From: Spirosoma profusum
GTDB lineage: Bacteria > Bacteroidota > Bacteroidia > Cytophagales > Spirosomataceae
DNA length: 64,000 nt
Direction: 5' to 3'
Assembly: GCF_014699005.1 (NCBI RefSeq)
Contig: NZ_JACWZY010000009.1
Location: 1-64,000 of the forward strand
Shown here: one piece after another, positions 18,085 to 27,514 of the stretch
How positions within the stretch are numbered: the stretch's first letter is position 1
Layout of the letters: every line of letters starts with the position of its first letter
Made by a program: the position numbers and the translations under genes
Notes under the pieces: model-generated
Databases searched by the model: none
Told to the model about the DNA's origin: nothing
What the model saw: only the letters and a program-made list of their open reading frames with translations

Positions 18085-19833
18085 TTAATTCAGTCGGTAA
18101 ACGGGGTAGCGGTTGTGCGTTTTTTCGTAGTAGGGCGTTTGCCGATAAATAAAATCAAGCTGAGCGTTGGCGTTTTCAGCAAAGGCTTTGTCGGAAGCTC
18201 GCTTTTCTTCGAGTTGTTTACGTAGCGCGGGGTCTTTTCGGACTAGTTCGGCGGCTGTATCCTCAAAAATGTAATTCGAGAAATACTCTTTCTGATCAAG
18301 AATACTGTCGAAGAAATTCCAGGCAAAAAACGAATCGACGCCCTGTGGTTCAAGTGTTTCAACGATATATCGGTTGCTGGACTGATCCGTTGGAATCAGG
18401 AAGTCACCCTTGTAAAATTGAAGTTTTTGTGATTCAGTGCGTAGCGTAACGTTCGAATGTATATAATGGCCTTCGTAGGGACGCTGACCAGTCCTGAACG
18501 TGTCAATGTGATAAGCCGACACGGTCAATACAGTATCTTTCGACAGTGGTTGTAACGTAACGCCGTTCCGTTTGAGTTGATTAATCACGTCGCGCCAACC
18601 CTGCTGAATCAGATAGAACCGCGGTTTATCCACCTGAACATTGGCCGAGAACGTATTGAAATAAGGAATACGCTTCGTGAAGGGCTTATTTCGGTCGTAA
18701 TAAAGCCGTTTCAGACCCGACACCTCGCTGGGTTTATAAGCCGCTTCGTAGCCCAGAAACGTAACGGAATCAACTTTAGTCCGATCAAGCGAAAAGATGA
18801 GCGGAAACGTTTTTTGCCGACGAACAGCCTCGTTGGCAAACTTCTGGTTCGCCAGAATCGTACTGGCTTCGCGTTCGCACAGACGTAGCACGGCTTCATC
18901 GAAAACGTAAGATGCCTTAACCCGCGCCGGATACGGTTTCCACATATGTGTTTCAAGCGTGAAGCCAAAGCAATTGAACAGCGTCGCGTACCCCGTCGAA
19001 TAGCGGGGCGTATCATTATAGCCAACTAGGCCGCTTTCGGGTGTATCGCCAACGTGGTCTACGTAAGGCGCTGGTGGGAATCCCCTGGCAGTGAGCATTT
19101 TATCCAATGCTGGCTGAAATCGTTTGGTCATATAAACCGATACGTCCGGTTGTAATTTATCTTTCTGCGTAGCGAAATACGTCAGAACGTGTTGATAATC
19201 AGCCCCATCGCTGGTGTGATTATCCACAAAAACTTGCGGCTTAAGCGACTGAAACGTGGCCTGAAATGCCCGCGTATTTTCAGATTCGGCTTTTATAAAA
19301 TCGCGGTTGAGGTTCAGGTTTCGGGCATTTCCGCGAAAACCATACGATTCCGGTCCGTTCTGGTTCACCCTCGAGACGCCCCGGTTCAGACTGCCGCCCA
19401 CGTTATATACCGGTACGATGGCCAGCAATATGTTCTTTGGTAATTTGTTGGTTTTCAGTAAGTCACGGGCAAGCATCATGCAGGCATCGATACCTTCGGG
19501 TTCGCCGGGATGTATACCGTTATTGATGAGCAACGTAACACGATTCGGACGGGCCGTAAATTGTTTATCGGCTGCCAGAAGAAATAAATGCAGCGGTTTC
19601 CCGATGTCGGTTTGCCCAATTTCGACCAGTTTGGCTTGCTCGTATTGCCGATCTAACTGCTGGTACCAACTGATAATCTGGTAATACGTTGCTGTCTGGT
19701 TGGTATCGCGTTCATAAGGCGTCAGTTCGTTGACGCTACGTTGCGCCAACGAACTGATACAGGTAACAAGAAAGAATGCCAGGCTTAAAAAAGGTAGCCG
19801 TAAAAGAGAAGAGAGGTCGCATCTACGTAACAT
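18085..19833 (-). CDS. Secreted M14-family zinc carboxypeptidase
   Basis: 582 residues with a hydrophobic signal segment (about 11-30, SSLAQ). The zinc motif HxxE is HPGEPEG (His108, Glu111). The third zinc ligand lies in VDNHTSDGADYQ near residue 205, and the catalytic Glu is in FTLETHMWKPY near 290. This is the M14 carboxypeptidase arrangement, with a C-terminal region of about 250 residues typical of Bacteroidota members. It would trim C-terminal residues from peptides outside the cytoplasm. It lies between the M13 peptidase gene (40 bp upstream) and an NTF2-like gene (6 bp downstream). Confidence 0.9.
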   Translation of the reverse strand: MLRRCDLSSLLRLPFLSLAFFLVTCISSLAQRSVNELTPYERDTNQTATYYQIISWYQQLDRQYEQAKLVEIGQTDIGKPLHLFLLAADKQFTARPNRVTLLINNGIHPGEPEGIDACMMLARDLLKTNKLPKNILLAIVPVYNVGGSLNRGVSRVNQNGPESYGFRGNARNLNLNRDFIKAESENTRAFQATFQSLKPQVFVDNHTSDGADYQHVLTYFATQKDKLQPDVSVYMTKRFQPALDKMLTARGFPPAPYVDHVGDTPESGLVGYNDTPRYSTGYATLFNCFGFTLETHMWKPYPARVKASYVFDEAVLRLCEREASTILANQKFANEAVRRQKTFPLIFSLDRTKVDSVTFLGYEAAYKPSEVSGLKRLYYDRNKPFTKRIPYFNTFSANVQVDKPRFYLIQQGWRDVINQLKRNGVTLQPLSKDTVLTVSAYHIDTFRTGQRPYEGHYIHSNVTLRTESQKLQFYKGDFLIPTDQSSNRYIVETLEPQGVDSFFAWNFFDSILDQKEYFSNYIFEDTAAELVRKDPALRKQLEEKRASDKAFAENANAQLDFIYRQTPYYEKTHNRYPVYRLN

Positions 19834-19873
19834 GCAGGCAAGTTAACAGGCGTAACACCAAATCAGCGTTAAC

Positions 19874-21892
19874 TTACCAAACGGTTATCCTGTCCTTTTC
19901 AGATTTATACATTTTATCGCCCGGCTGCACATTAAAGGCATTGTAAAAAGGCGTGAAGTTCATCAGCGGTCCGTTCACACGCCACTTGGCCGGCGAGTGC
20001 GGATTGGTGTTCACATACATGCCCATGTAGGCGTCCCGTGTTTTGACGCGCCAAATCCGGGCTATCGAAATGAAGAACCGCTGATCGGGGGTAAAGCCGT
20101 CCAGTTTCGTCGTGTCTTTTCCCTGCTCGGTCAATTTAAAGGCATCGTACGCAATGGCAACGCCAGCAATGTCGGCGGTGTTTTCACCTACCGTCAAGGC
20201 GCCTTTTACATGTACCGAATCCAGCACGGTAAACGTATTGTACTGATCAATCACCTGCTGGGTTTTGGCTTTGAATTTGGCATAGTCCGATTTTGTCCAC
20301 CAGTTTGTTACGTTGCCATATTTATCAAATTGGGCGCCCTGATCGTCGAAAGAGTGCGTGATTTCGTGGCCAATCACCATACCGATACCGCCATAATTCA
20401 GGGCGTCATCGGCGTTAACATCGAAATAAGGAGGCTGTAAAATGCCCGCCGGGAACACAATTTCATTGAGCGGAGGATTGTTGTAGGCTGTTACCGTTGG
20501 CGGAGTCGTGTGCCATTCCGTTCTGTCGACAGTTTGCCCTACCTTCGCCAGATTCTGGAGGTAATCATTCTTATTGGTCGACAACCGATTTTCAAAATAA
20601 GCGTCTCTTTTTATAGCCACTTTCGAGTAATCCCGCCATTTATCTGGATAGCCAATTTTCTGACTGAAAGCATACAGTTTTTCTTTCGCCTTTGCCTTGG
20701 TGGAATCGCTCATCCAATCCAGACGGTTGATACGTGCTTCAAAGGCTTTTTTGAGATTGTCGACCAGAACAGTCATCCGTTTCCGGGCCGATTCCGGAAA
20801 ATATTTTTTTACGTACAACTGAGCCAGTGCCTCTCCGAGCGAACCGTCAACCGCTTGCGTCATTTCTTCGGCCCGTGTTTTCTTAACCGCCTGACCAGTC
20901 AGAATTTTAGTATATTCAAACGAAGCATCAACAAACGGTTGGCTTAAGAGATTTGCATAGTTGGTAAGCGCGTGGGCTTTTAAATAGACTTTCCAATCAC
21001 TGACAGAAACCGAATCTAACATCCTGTTCAGCTTATCATAATAGGCTGGCTGTTCTACGTTGACCGAATCCGTTTTTACACCCAGGTTGCTTAATAACGT
21101 TGTCCAGCGAAGGCTAGGCTGTCTTTTTGACAGAGCAGTGACTGCCAGTTTGTTGTAGTTTGCCTTGACATCCCTACGTTCAATATTCGTTTTATGGGAC
21201 GTAGCAAGCTGTTTTTCAATGGCATAGATAAGTGCTGCGTTTTTGCTGGCAGTCGTTGTTTCGGTGCCTGTCAATTCAAACAACCGGGTGAGGTAGTTCC
21301 GGTAAGCCTGTTGAATCGAGCGTGTTGACGAATCGGTCCTGAAATAATAATCCCGTTCGGGCAAGCCAATTCCGGTTTGATAAAACTGAGCAATATTGAC
21401 CGTACTCTTTTTGTCATCGGGGCCAACCGAAAAACCAATGATGGATCGATCGCCTACTTTTTGTTCTTCAGCCACCAACTTCAACAACGTAGCAACGTCC
21501 ATCACGGCATCGATGCGGGCCAATAGGGATTTGATAGGCTCGTACCCACGTTTGTTAATGGCAGCCATGTCCATACCTGACGCGTAAAAATCGCCTACTT
21601 TTTGTTCAATGCTACCAGTCGGATTATGCCTTGCCGAAACGCTGTCCAGAATCCCCTGCATTCGAATTCGCTGCGGATAATTCAAAAAGGAATATGAACC
21701 CACGCCGGCCTGACTGGCTGGTATTTGAGCCGTATCGGACCAAATGCCGTTGGCGTATTTAAAAAAATCATCACCCGGTTTTTTAGAGGTATCGATTCCC
21801 GTAATGACTACGCGTTTTGAATGCTGAGCAGATACGGGTGAACAGGCACAGGCCAGCAATAAGGCCAGCGAGAAATATAGTAGTCTTTTCAT
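19874..21892 (-). CDS. Secreted M13-family (neprilysin-like) metallopeptidase
   Basis: 672 residues, normal for M13. The N terminus is a signal peptide with cysteines near residues 15-17, so a lipoprotein is possible. The zinc motif HEITH lies near residue 508, followed by SFDDQGAQFDKYGN. The third ligand is in ENTADIAG about 60 residues later, and the late RVNGPLMN block with the arginine that binds substrate is present. It should cut oligopeptides in the periplasm or at the surface. It is the first gene of a likely three-gene operon with M14 peptidase and NTF2-like genes. Confidence 0.93.
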   Translation of the reverse strand: MKRLLYFSLALLLACACSPVSAQHSKRVVITGIDTSKKPGDDFFKYANGIWSDTAQIPASQAGVGSYSFLNYPQRIRMQGILDSVSARHNPTGSIEQKVGDFYASGMDMAAINKRGYEPIKSLLARIDAVMDVATLLKLVAEEQKVGDRSIIGFSVGPDDKKSTVNIAQFYQTGIGLPERDYYFRTDSSTRSIQQAYRNYLTRLFELTGTETTTASKNAALIYAIEKQLATSHKTNIERRDVKANYNKLAVTALSKRQPSLRWTTLLSNLGVKTDSVNVEQPAYYDKLNRMLDSVSVSDWKVYLKAHALTNYANLLSQPFVDASFEYTKILTGQAVKKTRAEEMTQAVDGSLGEALAQLYVKKYFPESARKRMTVLVDNLKKAFEARINRLDWMSDSTKAKAKEKLYAFSQKIGYPDKWRDYSKVAIKRDAYFENRLSTNKNDYLQNLAKVGQTVDRTEWHTTPPTVTAYNNPPLNEIVFPAGILQPPYFDVNADDALNYGGIGMVIGHEITHSFDDQGAQFDKYGNVTNWWTKSDYAKFKAKTQQVIDQYNTFTVLDSVHVKGALTVGENTADIAGVAIAYDAFKLTEQGKDTTKLDGFTPDQRFFISIARIWRVKTRDAYMGMYVNTNPHSPAKWRVNGPLMNFTPFYNAFNVQPGDKMYKSEKDRITVW

Positions 21893-22105
21893 AGTTTGTC
21901 AGATGTAAGCACGTCCAAAGGTAGGCAATTTACGGGCGGAACCAGTAACAAAACAATGACCTAACCTCAACGTATTGGAAAGCTTTTCGACCCAGGGAAC
22001 GTAGAACGAGACGGCGATTTCTAACTAGTATGGCAGAAAAAAGAAACAGAAGTGAGCGTGAAGAAATGATTATAAACATAGAGTTAATTAACGTAACGCT
22101 TTAAG

Positions 22106-22543
22106 CTACGTTTCGCTTTCCACGAGTTTTTTCAGTCCGTCCAGAATTTGATCCCAGCCTTTTTCAGAACGTTTATAGCGTTCTTCAGCCCCTTCTCCCT
22201 GGCCCACATCGTCGGTGATGGACAACGTAGTTACGCCATTTCGATACGTTAGTTTATCGGTAACGGTTGAAAAATTCGATTCATCACCATCATCGTCACT
22301 ATTTTCCAAGCTGTATTTCAGGAGTTTATTGGGTTCAATTTGTAGAATCTGGCCCTTCATCTCTATTTTTTTTATCAGGAACATCCGACCCGTGAATAAG
22401 ATCGTACTGCCAATTTCCCAATCAGAAAAAACTTCGCAATTGAAGAAATACTGTTTGGTTTTTTCCGGGTTGGTCAGTGCATTCCAAACCACCGATGGCT
22501 CAGCCTTGATGCTGATTTTTTTCTTGACGACATACGCTTTCAT
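22106..22543 (-). CDS. SRPBCC (AHSA1-like) domain protein
   Basis: 145 residues from the ATG at 22543; an upstream ATG at 22585 would add 14 residues of poor fit. It has the START-like AHSA1 pattern: KAEPSVVWNALTNPEKTKQY at the N terminus, FSDWEIGSTILF, then a central sheet and a C-terminal helix with KGWDQILDGLKKLVE. Such proteins bind hydrophobic ligands or chaperones; the role here is unknown. It is a single gene, divergent from the amidohydrolase gene at 22924. Confidence 0.8.
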   Translation of the reverse strand: MKAYVVKKKISIKAEPSVVWNALTNPEKTKQYFFNCEVFSDWEIGSTILFTGRMFLIKKIEMKGQILQIEPNKLLKYSLENSDDDGDESNFSTVTDKLTYRNGVTTLSITDDVGQGEGAEERYKRSEKGWDQILDGLKKLVESET

Positions 22544-22923
22544 GCTGTTAATGAGCGATTTGTTGGCTACAGCATAACGTAACAACTGCGCCGGGTCGCT
22601 ACGTATATAAAAGTTCGTTGGTCCCGGATTTGTTTTGTAAAATAGCTACGTAGCTATTTTCAGTAACGAGCGGTATTGCGCTAGTTCATCTGGACAGTCG
22701 ACACTACGAAAAGACCAAGTGATATACTGCGGAAAAACGTCGTTTGAAAAGACGAAAGGCGTGATAAACAGAGGGGTTAGATAGGTAAATAAACAATTTT
22801 AAGAATGAAATAAACCATTAAAATTCGCTTATTTATCGGAATCTTCTTTGGGAAACATGACCAAAGGCACGCTGATTTCTGTATTTTTGACCCTTCACCC
22901 AAATCATCAACCAATCTCTATTC
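22544..22923. other. 380-bp divergent promoter region
   Basis: It separates the minus-strand SRPBCC gene (start 22543) from the plus-strand amidohydrolase gene. Its one clear feature is the perfect palindrome at 22639-22660. A small frame from 22848 overlaps the start of the amidohydrolase gene and does not look coding. Confidence 0.5.
22639..22660. promoter_or_regulatory. Perfect 22-bp palindrome, operator candidate
   Basis: Each half is AAAATAGCTAC, joined with no loop, so it suits binding by a protein dimer better than folding as a terminator. It lies between divergent genes, 96 bp from the SRPBCC start and 264 bp from the amidohydrolase start. Its centre is the TACGTA word that is common in this genome. 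Confidence 0.45.
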
Positions 22924-25900
22924 ATGCAGAAACATCTCCTGACTGGACTGTTTGCGCTGTCAATAACCTACACGGCTCGAGCACAGACCACTTTTCCGCA
23001 GAATGGCGTTCACGACGAACGGCCTGGCCTGTATGCCTTCACGAATGCAACTATCATTGTCGATCCACAAACCACACTTAATAATGCTACACTCCTCATT
23101 CGCGATGGCAAAGTCGAAGCAGTGGGAACGGCAGTGAGTGTGCCCGCCGGAGCCGTAGTGACCGATTTAACCGGTAAACGGATTTATCCCGCCCTGATCG
23201 ACATCGACTCCGATTACGGAATGCCCGAAGTGGCACGGGCAACGGGTGGAGGCTTTGGTGGGGGAGGTCGGCCTCCACAGTACGAATCCAACAAAAAAGG
23301 ACCGTATTACTGGAACCAGGCCATTCAGCCCGAAAACGACGCCAGCCTGATTTTTAAAGCCAATACGTTGAAAGCCGACGAACTTCGAAAACTTGGCTTT
23401 GGCGCTGTGCTTACGCATCCGCACGACGGCATTGCGCGAGGTACAGGCGCACTCGTTACGTTAGCCGACGATCGCGAAAACATGCTGATGCTCAAGTCGA
23501 ACGCTACGGCGCATTATTCATTCAGCAAAGGCAGCTCGACTCAGCAGTATCCTAACTCGATGATGGGTGTGGTGGCCTTGCTACGTCAGGCGCTCTACGA
23601 TGCAGACTGGTACAAGCGGGCTGGTAATAAAGAGCAATCGAATTTGTCACTCGATGCGTTCAGCCGGATTCAGCCACTGCCCGCCATTTTTGAGGCTAGT
23701 GATAAAATGGGCATTCTGCGGGCCGATAAAATCGGTGATGAGTTTGGCGTTCAATACGTTATCCGTACATCTGGCGATGAATACCAACGTGTCGACGAGG
23801 TTAAAGCGACCAAAGCGGCCCTAATTGTTCCGCTGAATTTTCCGCAGCCTTACGACGTAGAAGATCCCTGGGATGCTGACAACGTATCGCTGGCCGAACT
23901 GAAGCATTGGGAAATGGCACCGCTGAACACAGGTCGACTGGCAAATGCGAACGTAACATTTGCGATCACTACGGCGGGATTACGTAACAAAGCGGATTTC
24001 TGGGCTAATCTGCGAAAAGCCATCGAAGGCGGTCTGTCGGAACAAAAGGCACTGGAAGCACTAACTAGTGTTCCAGCCCGGCTGATTCGTGCTGACGATC
24101 AGCTTGGTACGTTACAAAAAGGTCGTCTGGCTAATTTTATTATTACGTCCGGAAATCTGTTCAGCGCCGATAATGTAATTTATGAGAACTGGATGCGCGG
24201 CAAGCAGCACATTGTGACCAATAAGAATGTAGCGGATTTGCGCGGTACGTGGAATCTCACCATCGGGCAGCAATCGAACCTGAAATTAAATATCACCGGA
24301 AAATCGCCTGAAAAGCCTGAATATCAAATTCTTATCGATACGGTAAAAGTGACGCCGAAAGTTGCTGTGTCGGGCGATGTGATTTCCATGCAGGTGCAAT
24401 TGAATCGTCGAAACCCCGCCACAACCCGGCTGACCGGTTATCGCATGGGTACGACCATTAAAGGAGATGGCGAATCGCCTGATGGCAAAGTCATTACGTG
24501 GTCGGCAGTACGTACGGGCGATGCACCACAATCTACGTCTGCTACGTCCACAACGGGAGGGAGTTCAACTGCTACCGTCGCTACGTCAGGTACCGCTACA
24601 CAACCCACCAGCAACACAGCTGCTACGGTCATTTATCCGTTTGTGGGGATGGGTAATGCGCAACTACCTAAATCTGAGAACGTACTGATTCGGAATGCGA
24701 CGGTCTGGACCAACGAAAAGGACGGTATTCTGACCAACGCCGACGTACTGGTTGTTGGCGGAAAGATTTCGAAAGTAGGCAAGAGCCTGACGGCTGGGTC
24801 TGACGTGAAAGTGATCGACGGTACGGGCAAACACCTCACCAACGGCATCATCGACGAACACTCACACATTGCGCTGCTGTCGATCAATGAAGGTGGGCAA
24901 TCGAGTTCCGCAGAAGTGCGGATGTCTGATGTGATTAACCCCGAAGACATCAATATTTACCGACAACTGGCGGGTGGTGTTACTACGTCGCAACTGCTGC
25001 ACGGCTCAGCTAACTCAATTGGAGGCCAGTCGGCTATCGTGAAATTGAAATGGGGCGAATCGCCGGATGGCATGCTGATTAAGGGCGCCGACGGGTTTAT
25101 CAAGTTTGCGTTGGGTGAGAACGTAAAACAGGCCAATTACCCCAACCCGAACGTACTGACCCGCTTCCCGCAGTCGCGGATGGGCGTTGAGCAGGTGTAC
25201 ATGGACCATTTTACGCGGGCGAAAGAATACCTGCGTATGTGGCAGAATTACAATACGTTGAATGTGAAAGCGAAAGGACTGGCACAAGCGCCCCGGCGGG
25301 ATATTGAACTGGATGCACTGGGCGAAATTCTGGAGGGCAAGCGGTTCATTACGTGCCACTCCTACGTGCAGTCTGAGATTAATATGCTTATCAAAGTCGC
25401 TGATTCGCTGGGCTTTAAGGTCAATACGTTCACGCACATTCTGGAGGGTTATAAACTGGCTGACAAGATGGCGAAACACGGTGCTGGTGGCTCGTCGTTT
25501 GCCGACTGGTGGGCGTACAAAATGGAAGTGCACGATGCCATTCCGTACAATGCCGCACTCATGCACCGCCAGGGCGTAACGGTTTCCATCAACTCCGACG
25601 ATGCCGAAATGGCCCGCCGTCTGAATCAGGAAGCCGCTAAAACTGTGGAATATGGCGGTGTTAGCGAAGAAGATGCCTGGAAAATGGTGACACTGAATCC
25701 CGCAAAACTGCTCCATCTCGACAATCGTCTGGGTAGTATTAAAGTGGGCAAAGACGCTGATTTAGTGTTGTGGAACGCGCATCCACTGGCAATTTACGCT
25801 CGTCCTGAAATCACGATGATTGAGGGGACTACTTACTTCAGCCTGAAAGACGAAGACGCCAAACGCGACGCCATGCACGCCGAAAAAGCTCGTATAGTAC

Positions 25901-26019
25901 AGAAAATGATTTCCGCCAAAGCAAGCGGTTCGCCCACCGTTCGTCCTACGTTCCGGCGTGCCCGGATGTGGCATTGCGAAGACATTGAAGGCGTTATCGC
26001 TGAAGGAGAAGAAAAATAG
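22924..26019 (+). CDS. Secreted double-domain amidohydrolase; first domain lacks metal ligands
   Basis: 1031 residues with a signal peptide (about 1-20, ARAQ). Residues about 35-430 follow the amidohydrolase layout, but the place of HxH reads ALIDIDSDYG, so the metal site is lost. A beta-rich stretch (about 435-535) and a Thr/Ser-rich linker (about 540-565) follow. Residues about 580-1000 form a second amidohydrolase domain with HSH (IIDEHSHIALL), His in FITCHSYVQ, His in TFTHILEGYK and Asp in SINSDDAEMAR. This domain should be active, in the manner of imidazolonepropionase-type hydrolases. Substrate unknown. Probably cotranscribed with the gene at 26126; a repeat element lies between them. 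Confidence 0.85.
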   Translation: MQKHLLTGLFALSITYTARAQTTFPQNGVHDERPGLYAFTNATIIVDPQTTLNNATLLIRDGKVEAVGTAVSVPAGAVVTDLTGKRIYPALIDIDSDYGMPEVARATGGGFGGGGRPPQYESNKKGPYYWNQAIQPENDASLIFKANTLKADELRKLGFGAVLTHPHDGIARGTGALVTLADDRENMLMLKSNATAHYSFSKGSSTQQYPNSMMGVVALLRQALYDADWYKRAGNKEQSNLSLDAFSRIQPLPAIFEASDKMGILRADKIGDEFGVQYVIRTSGDEYQRVDEVKATKAALIVPLNFPQPYDVEDPWDADNVSLAELKHWEMAPLNTGRLANANVTFAITTAGLRNKADFWANLRKAIEGGLSEQKALEALTSVPARLIRADDQLGTLQKGRLANFIITSGNLFSADNVIYENWMRGKQHIVTNKNVADLRGTWNLTIGQQSNLKLNITGKSPEKPEYQILIDTVKVTPKVAVSGDVISMQVQLNRRNPATTRLTGYRMGTTIKGDGESPDGKVITWSAVRTGDAPQSTSATSTTGGSSTATVATSGTATQPTSNTAATVIYPFVGMGNAQLPKSENVLIRNATVWTNEKDGILTNADVLVVGGKISKVGKSLTAGSDVKVIDGTGKHLTNGIIDEHSHIALLSINEGGQSSSAEVRMSDVINPEDINIYRQLAGGVTTSQLLHGSANSIGGQSAIVKLKWGESPDGMLIKGADGFIKFALGENVKQANYPNPNVLTRFPQSRMGVEQVYMDHFTRAKEYLRMWQNYNTLNVKAKGLAQAPRRDIELDALGEILEGKRFITCHSYVQSEINMLIKVADSLGFKVNTFTHILEGYKLADKMAKHGAGGSSFADWWAYKMEVHDAIPYNAALMHRQGVTVSINSDDAEMARRLNQEAAKTVEYGGVSEEDAWKMVTLNPAKLLHLDNRLGSIKVGKDADLVLWNAHPLAIYARPEITMIEGTTYFSLKDEDAKRDAMHAEKARIVQKMISAKASGSPTVRPTFRRARMWHCEDIEGVIAEGEEK

Positions 26020-26025
26020 AAGGCC

Positions 26026-26119
26026 GATTTTGTCATGCTGAGGAACAAAGCATCTTAATGTTCCCTGGCTAACTTGTTTGGACATCTTAAGATGCTTCAT
26101 TCCTCAGCATGACAAAATC
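26026..26119. repeat. GTCATGCTGA.. repeat element, copy 2
   Basis: Outer arms 26026-26045 and 26100-26119 pair perfectly over 20 bp (GATTTTGTCATGCTGAGGAA). An inner stem pairs 26047-26058 with 26087-26098 (AAAGCATCTTAA against TTAAGATGCTTC). It shares plan and wording with the copy at 13271-13374. It fills the gap between two cotranscribed amidohydrolase genes. Confidence 0.8.
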
Positions 26120-26125
26120 CAAAAC

Positions 26126-27439
26126 ATGGGAAAAGAAATGAAAAAGATCTTCATACTCGCTGCTTTGCTGGTTTCACTGGCGAGTTTTGCGCAGAATCCG
26201 GCTCCGGGTGGAGCACAAACAAAAACCATCGCCCTGATGGGGGGGACGGTACACATCGGCAACGGGCAGGTTATCCCGAATGGCGTTGTGCTGTTCAGTA
26301 ATGGCATCATTACCAACGTAGTAGATGGGACAACGGTTCGGCTCGACCTGACCAACGTAGAGACCATCAGCGTAGCGGGCAAGCACGTTTATCCGGGTAT
26401 TATTTCGCCCGCGTCGACGGTTGGTTTGCAGGAAGTTGGTGCGGTACGTGCTACCGTCGATAAGCAGGAAACTGGCATCCTGAATCCCAACGTCCGTGCG
26501 CTGATTGCCTATAATACCGACTCAGAAATTATTCCGACGATACGTAACAACGGCGTACTTTTCTCGCAGGCCATGCCGCAGGGTGGAACCGTGTCAGGGA
26601 GTTCGAGCGTGATGATGTCGGATGGCTGGAACTGGGAAGATGCTGTATTGAAGAAAGATGATGGTATCTGGCTGAACTGGCCGAACTATTTAGCGCGGGA
26701 ATTTAGTCTTGAGGATTTCTCGACGGTTGTCCGGAAAAACGAACGGCGCACGCAGGCTATCGAAGCGTTACGTACTACGTTCACCGAAGCAAAAGCGTAT
26801 GCAGCCCTGACCAACCCGATGCCGATGAACCTGAAACTCGAATCGATGAAGGGACTGTTTACGGGTAAACAAAATCTGTATGTGCGGGCTGATTATGGCA
26901 AAGACATCATCGAAGCCGTTACATTCGCCAAGTCGCTGGCCATTCCGAACGTAGTGATTGTGGGTGGAGAAGAGGCCAATCGGGTAGTTGGATTTCTGAA
27001 AGAAAATAACGTACCAGTGATTCTGAGTGCGTTACATCGGTTGCCCAATCGCGAGGACGAAGACGTAGACCTGCCGTATCGGATGCCGGGCATTCTGCAT
27101 AAAGCGGGCATATTAGTGGCACTGAGCTACGCTGACGAGTGGTGGCGGACACGCAACTTACCGTTTCTAGCCGGAACAGCCGCTGGCTTTGGTATAACGG
27201 ATAAGGAAGAAGCGCTCAAACTTGTTACGTCGAATACCGCGAAAATTCTGGGCATTGATAAACTGGTCGGTACGTTAGAAAAAGGTAAACACGCTACGTT
27301 GTTCGTGTCGGCGGGGGATGCGCTGGATATGCGTACAAACGTAGTGGAACACGCTTTTGTGCAGGGCCGTAAAGTGAATCTGGACGACCGACATAAACGG
27401 TTATACAAGCAGTATAAGGATAAATACGAGCAGAAATAA
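26126..27439 (+). CDS. Secreted amidohydrolase-fold protein, probably without metal site
   Basis: 437 residues from the ATG at 26126; the ATG at 26138 (MKKIFILAALL) is an equally good start. A frame reaching back to 26078 only reads through a repeat arm. The signal peptide ends SFAQ. The fold is recognised by GGTVHIGNGQVIPNG, then GKHVYPGIISPAS and a C-terminal TSNTAKILGIDKLVGTLEKGKHATLFV. The HxH ligand pair is replaced by PAS. It may therefore be a non-catalytic partner of the double-domain protein encoded just upstream. Such pairs are common in Bacteroidota. Confidence 0.8.
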   Translation: MGKEMKKIFILAALLVSLASFAQNPAPGGAQTKTIALMGGTVHIGNGQVIPNGVVLFSNGIITNVVDGTTVRLDLTNVETISVAGKHVYPGIISPASTVGLQEVGAVRATVDKQETGILNPNVRALIAYNTDSEIIPTIRNNGVLFSQAMPQGGTVSGSSSVMMSDGWNWEDAVLKKDDGIWLNWPNYLAREFSLEDFSTVVRKNERRTQAIEALRTTFTEAKAYAALTNPMPMNLKLESMKGLFTGKQNLYVRADYGKDIIEAVTFAKSLAIPNVVIVGGEEANRVVGFLKENNVPVILSALHRLPNREDEDVDLPYRMPGILHKAGILVALSYADEWWRTRNLPFLAGTAAGFGITDKEEALKLVTSNTAKILGIDKLVGTLEKGKHATLFVSAGDALDMRTNVVEHAFVQGRKVNLDDRHKRLYKQYKDKYEQK

Positions 27440-27445
27440 CTAAGG

Positions 27446-27514
27446 CGTTAACCGAGAATCGTTACGTAGGTCATTACTCCCAGTAATGGCCTACGTAGCG
27501 ATTCTCGGTTAACG
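27446..27514. terminator. Bidirectional terminator, 33-bp stem
   Basis: Arms 27446-27478 and 27482-27514 pair over 33 positions; the only two non-Watson-Crick positions are G-T pairs, and the loop is CCC. It lies between convergent genes and its right arm overlaps the last codons of the response regulator gene. Confidence 0.8.

Noticed and set aside
25015..25716. A 233-codon open frame opposite the amidohydrolase gene
   Set aside because: It lies wholly antisense to conserved coding sequence, has no recognisable domain and an unlikely composition. Other long opposite frames (such as 61216-61872, 9604-10026, 19997-20440) are rejected for the same reason.
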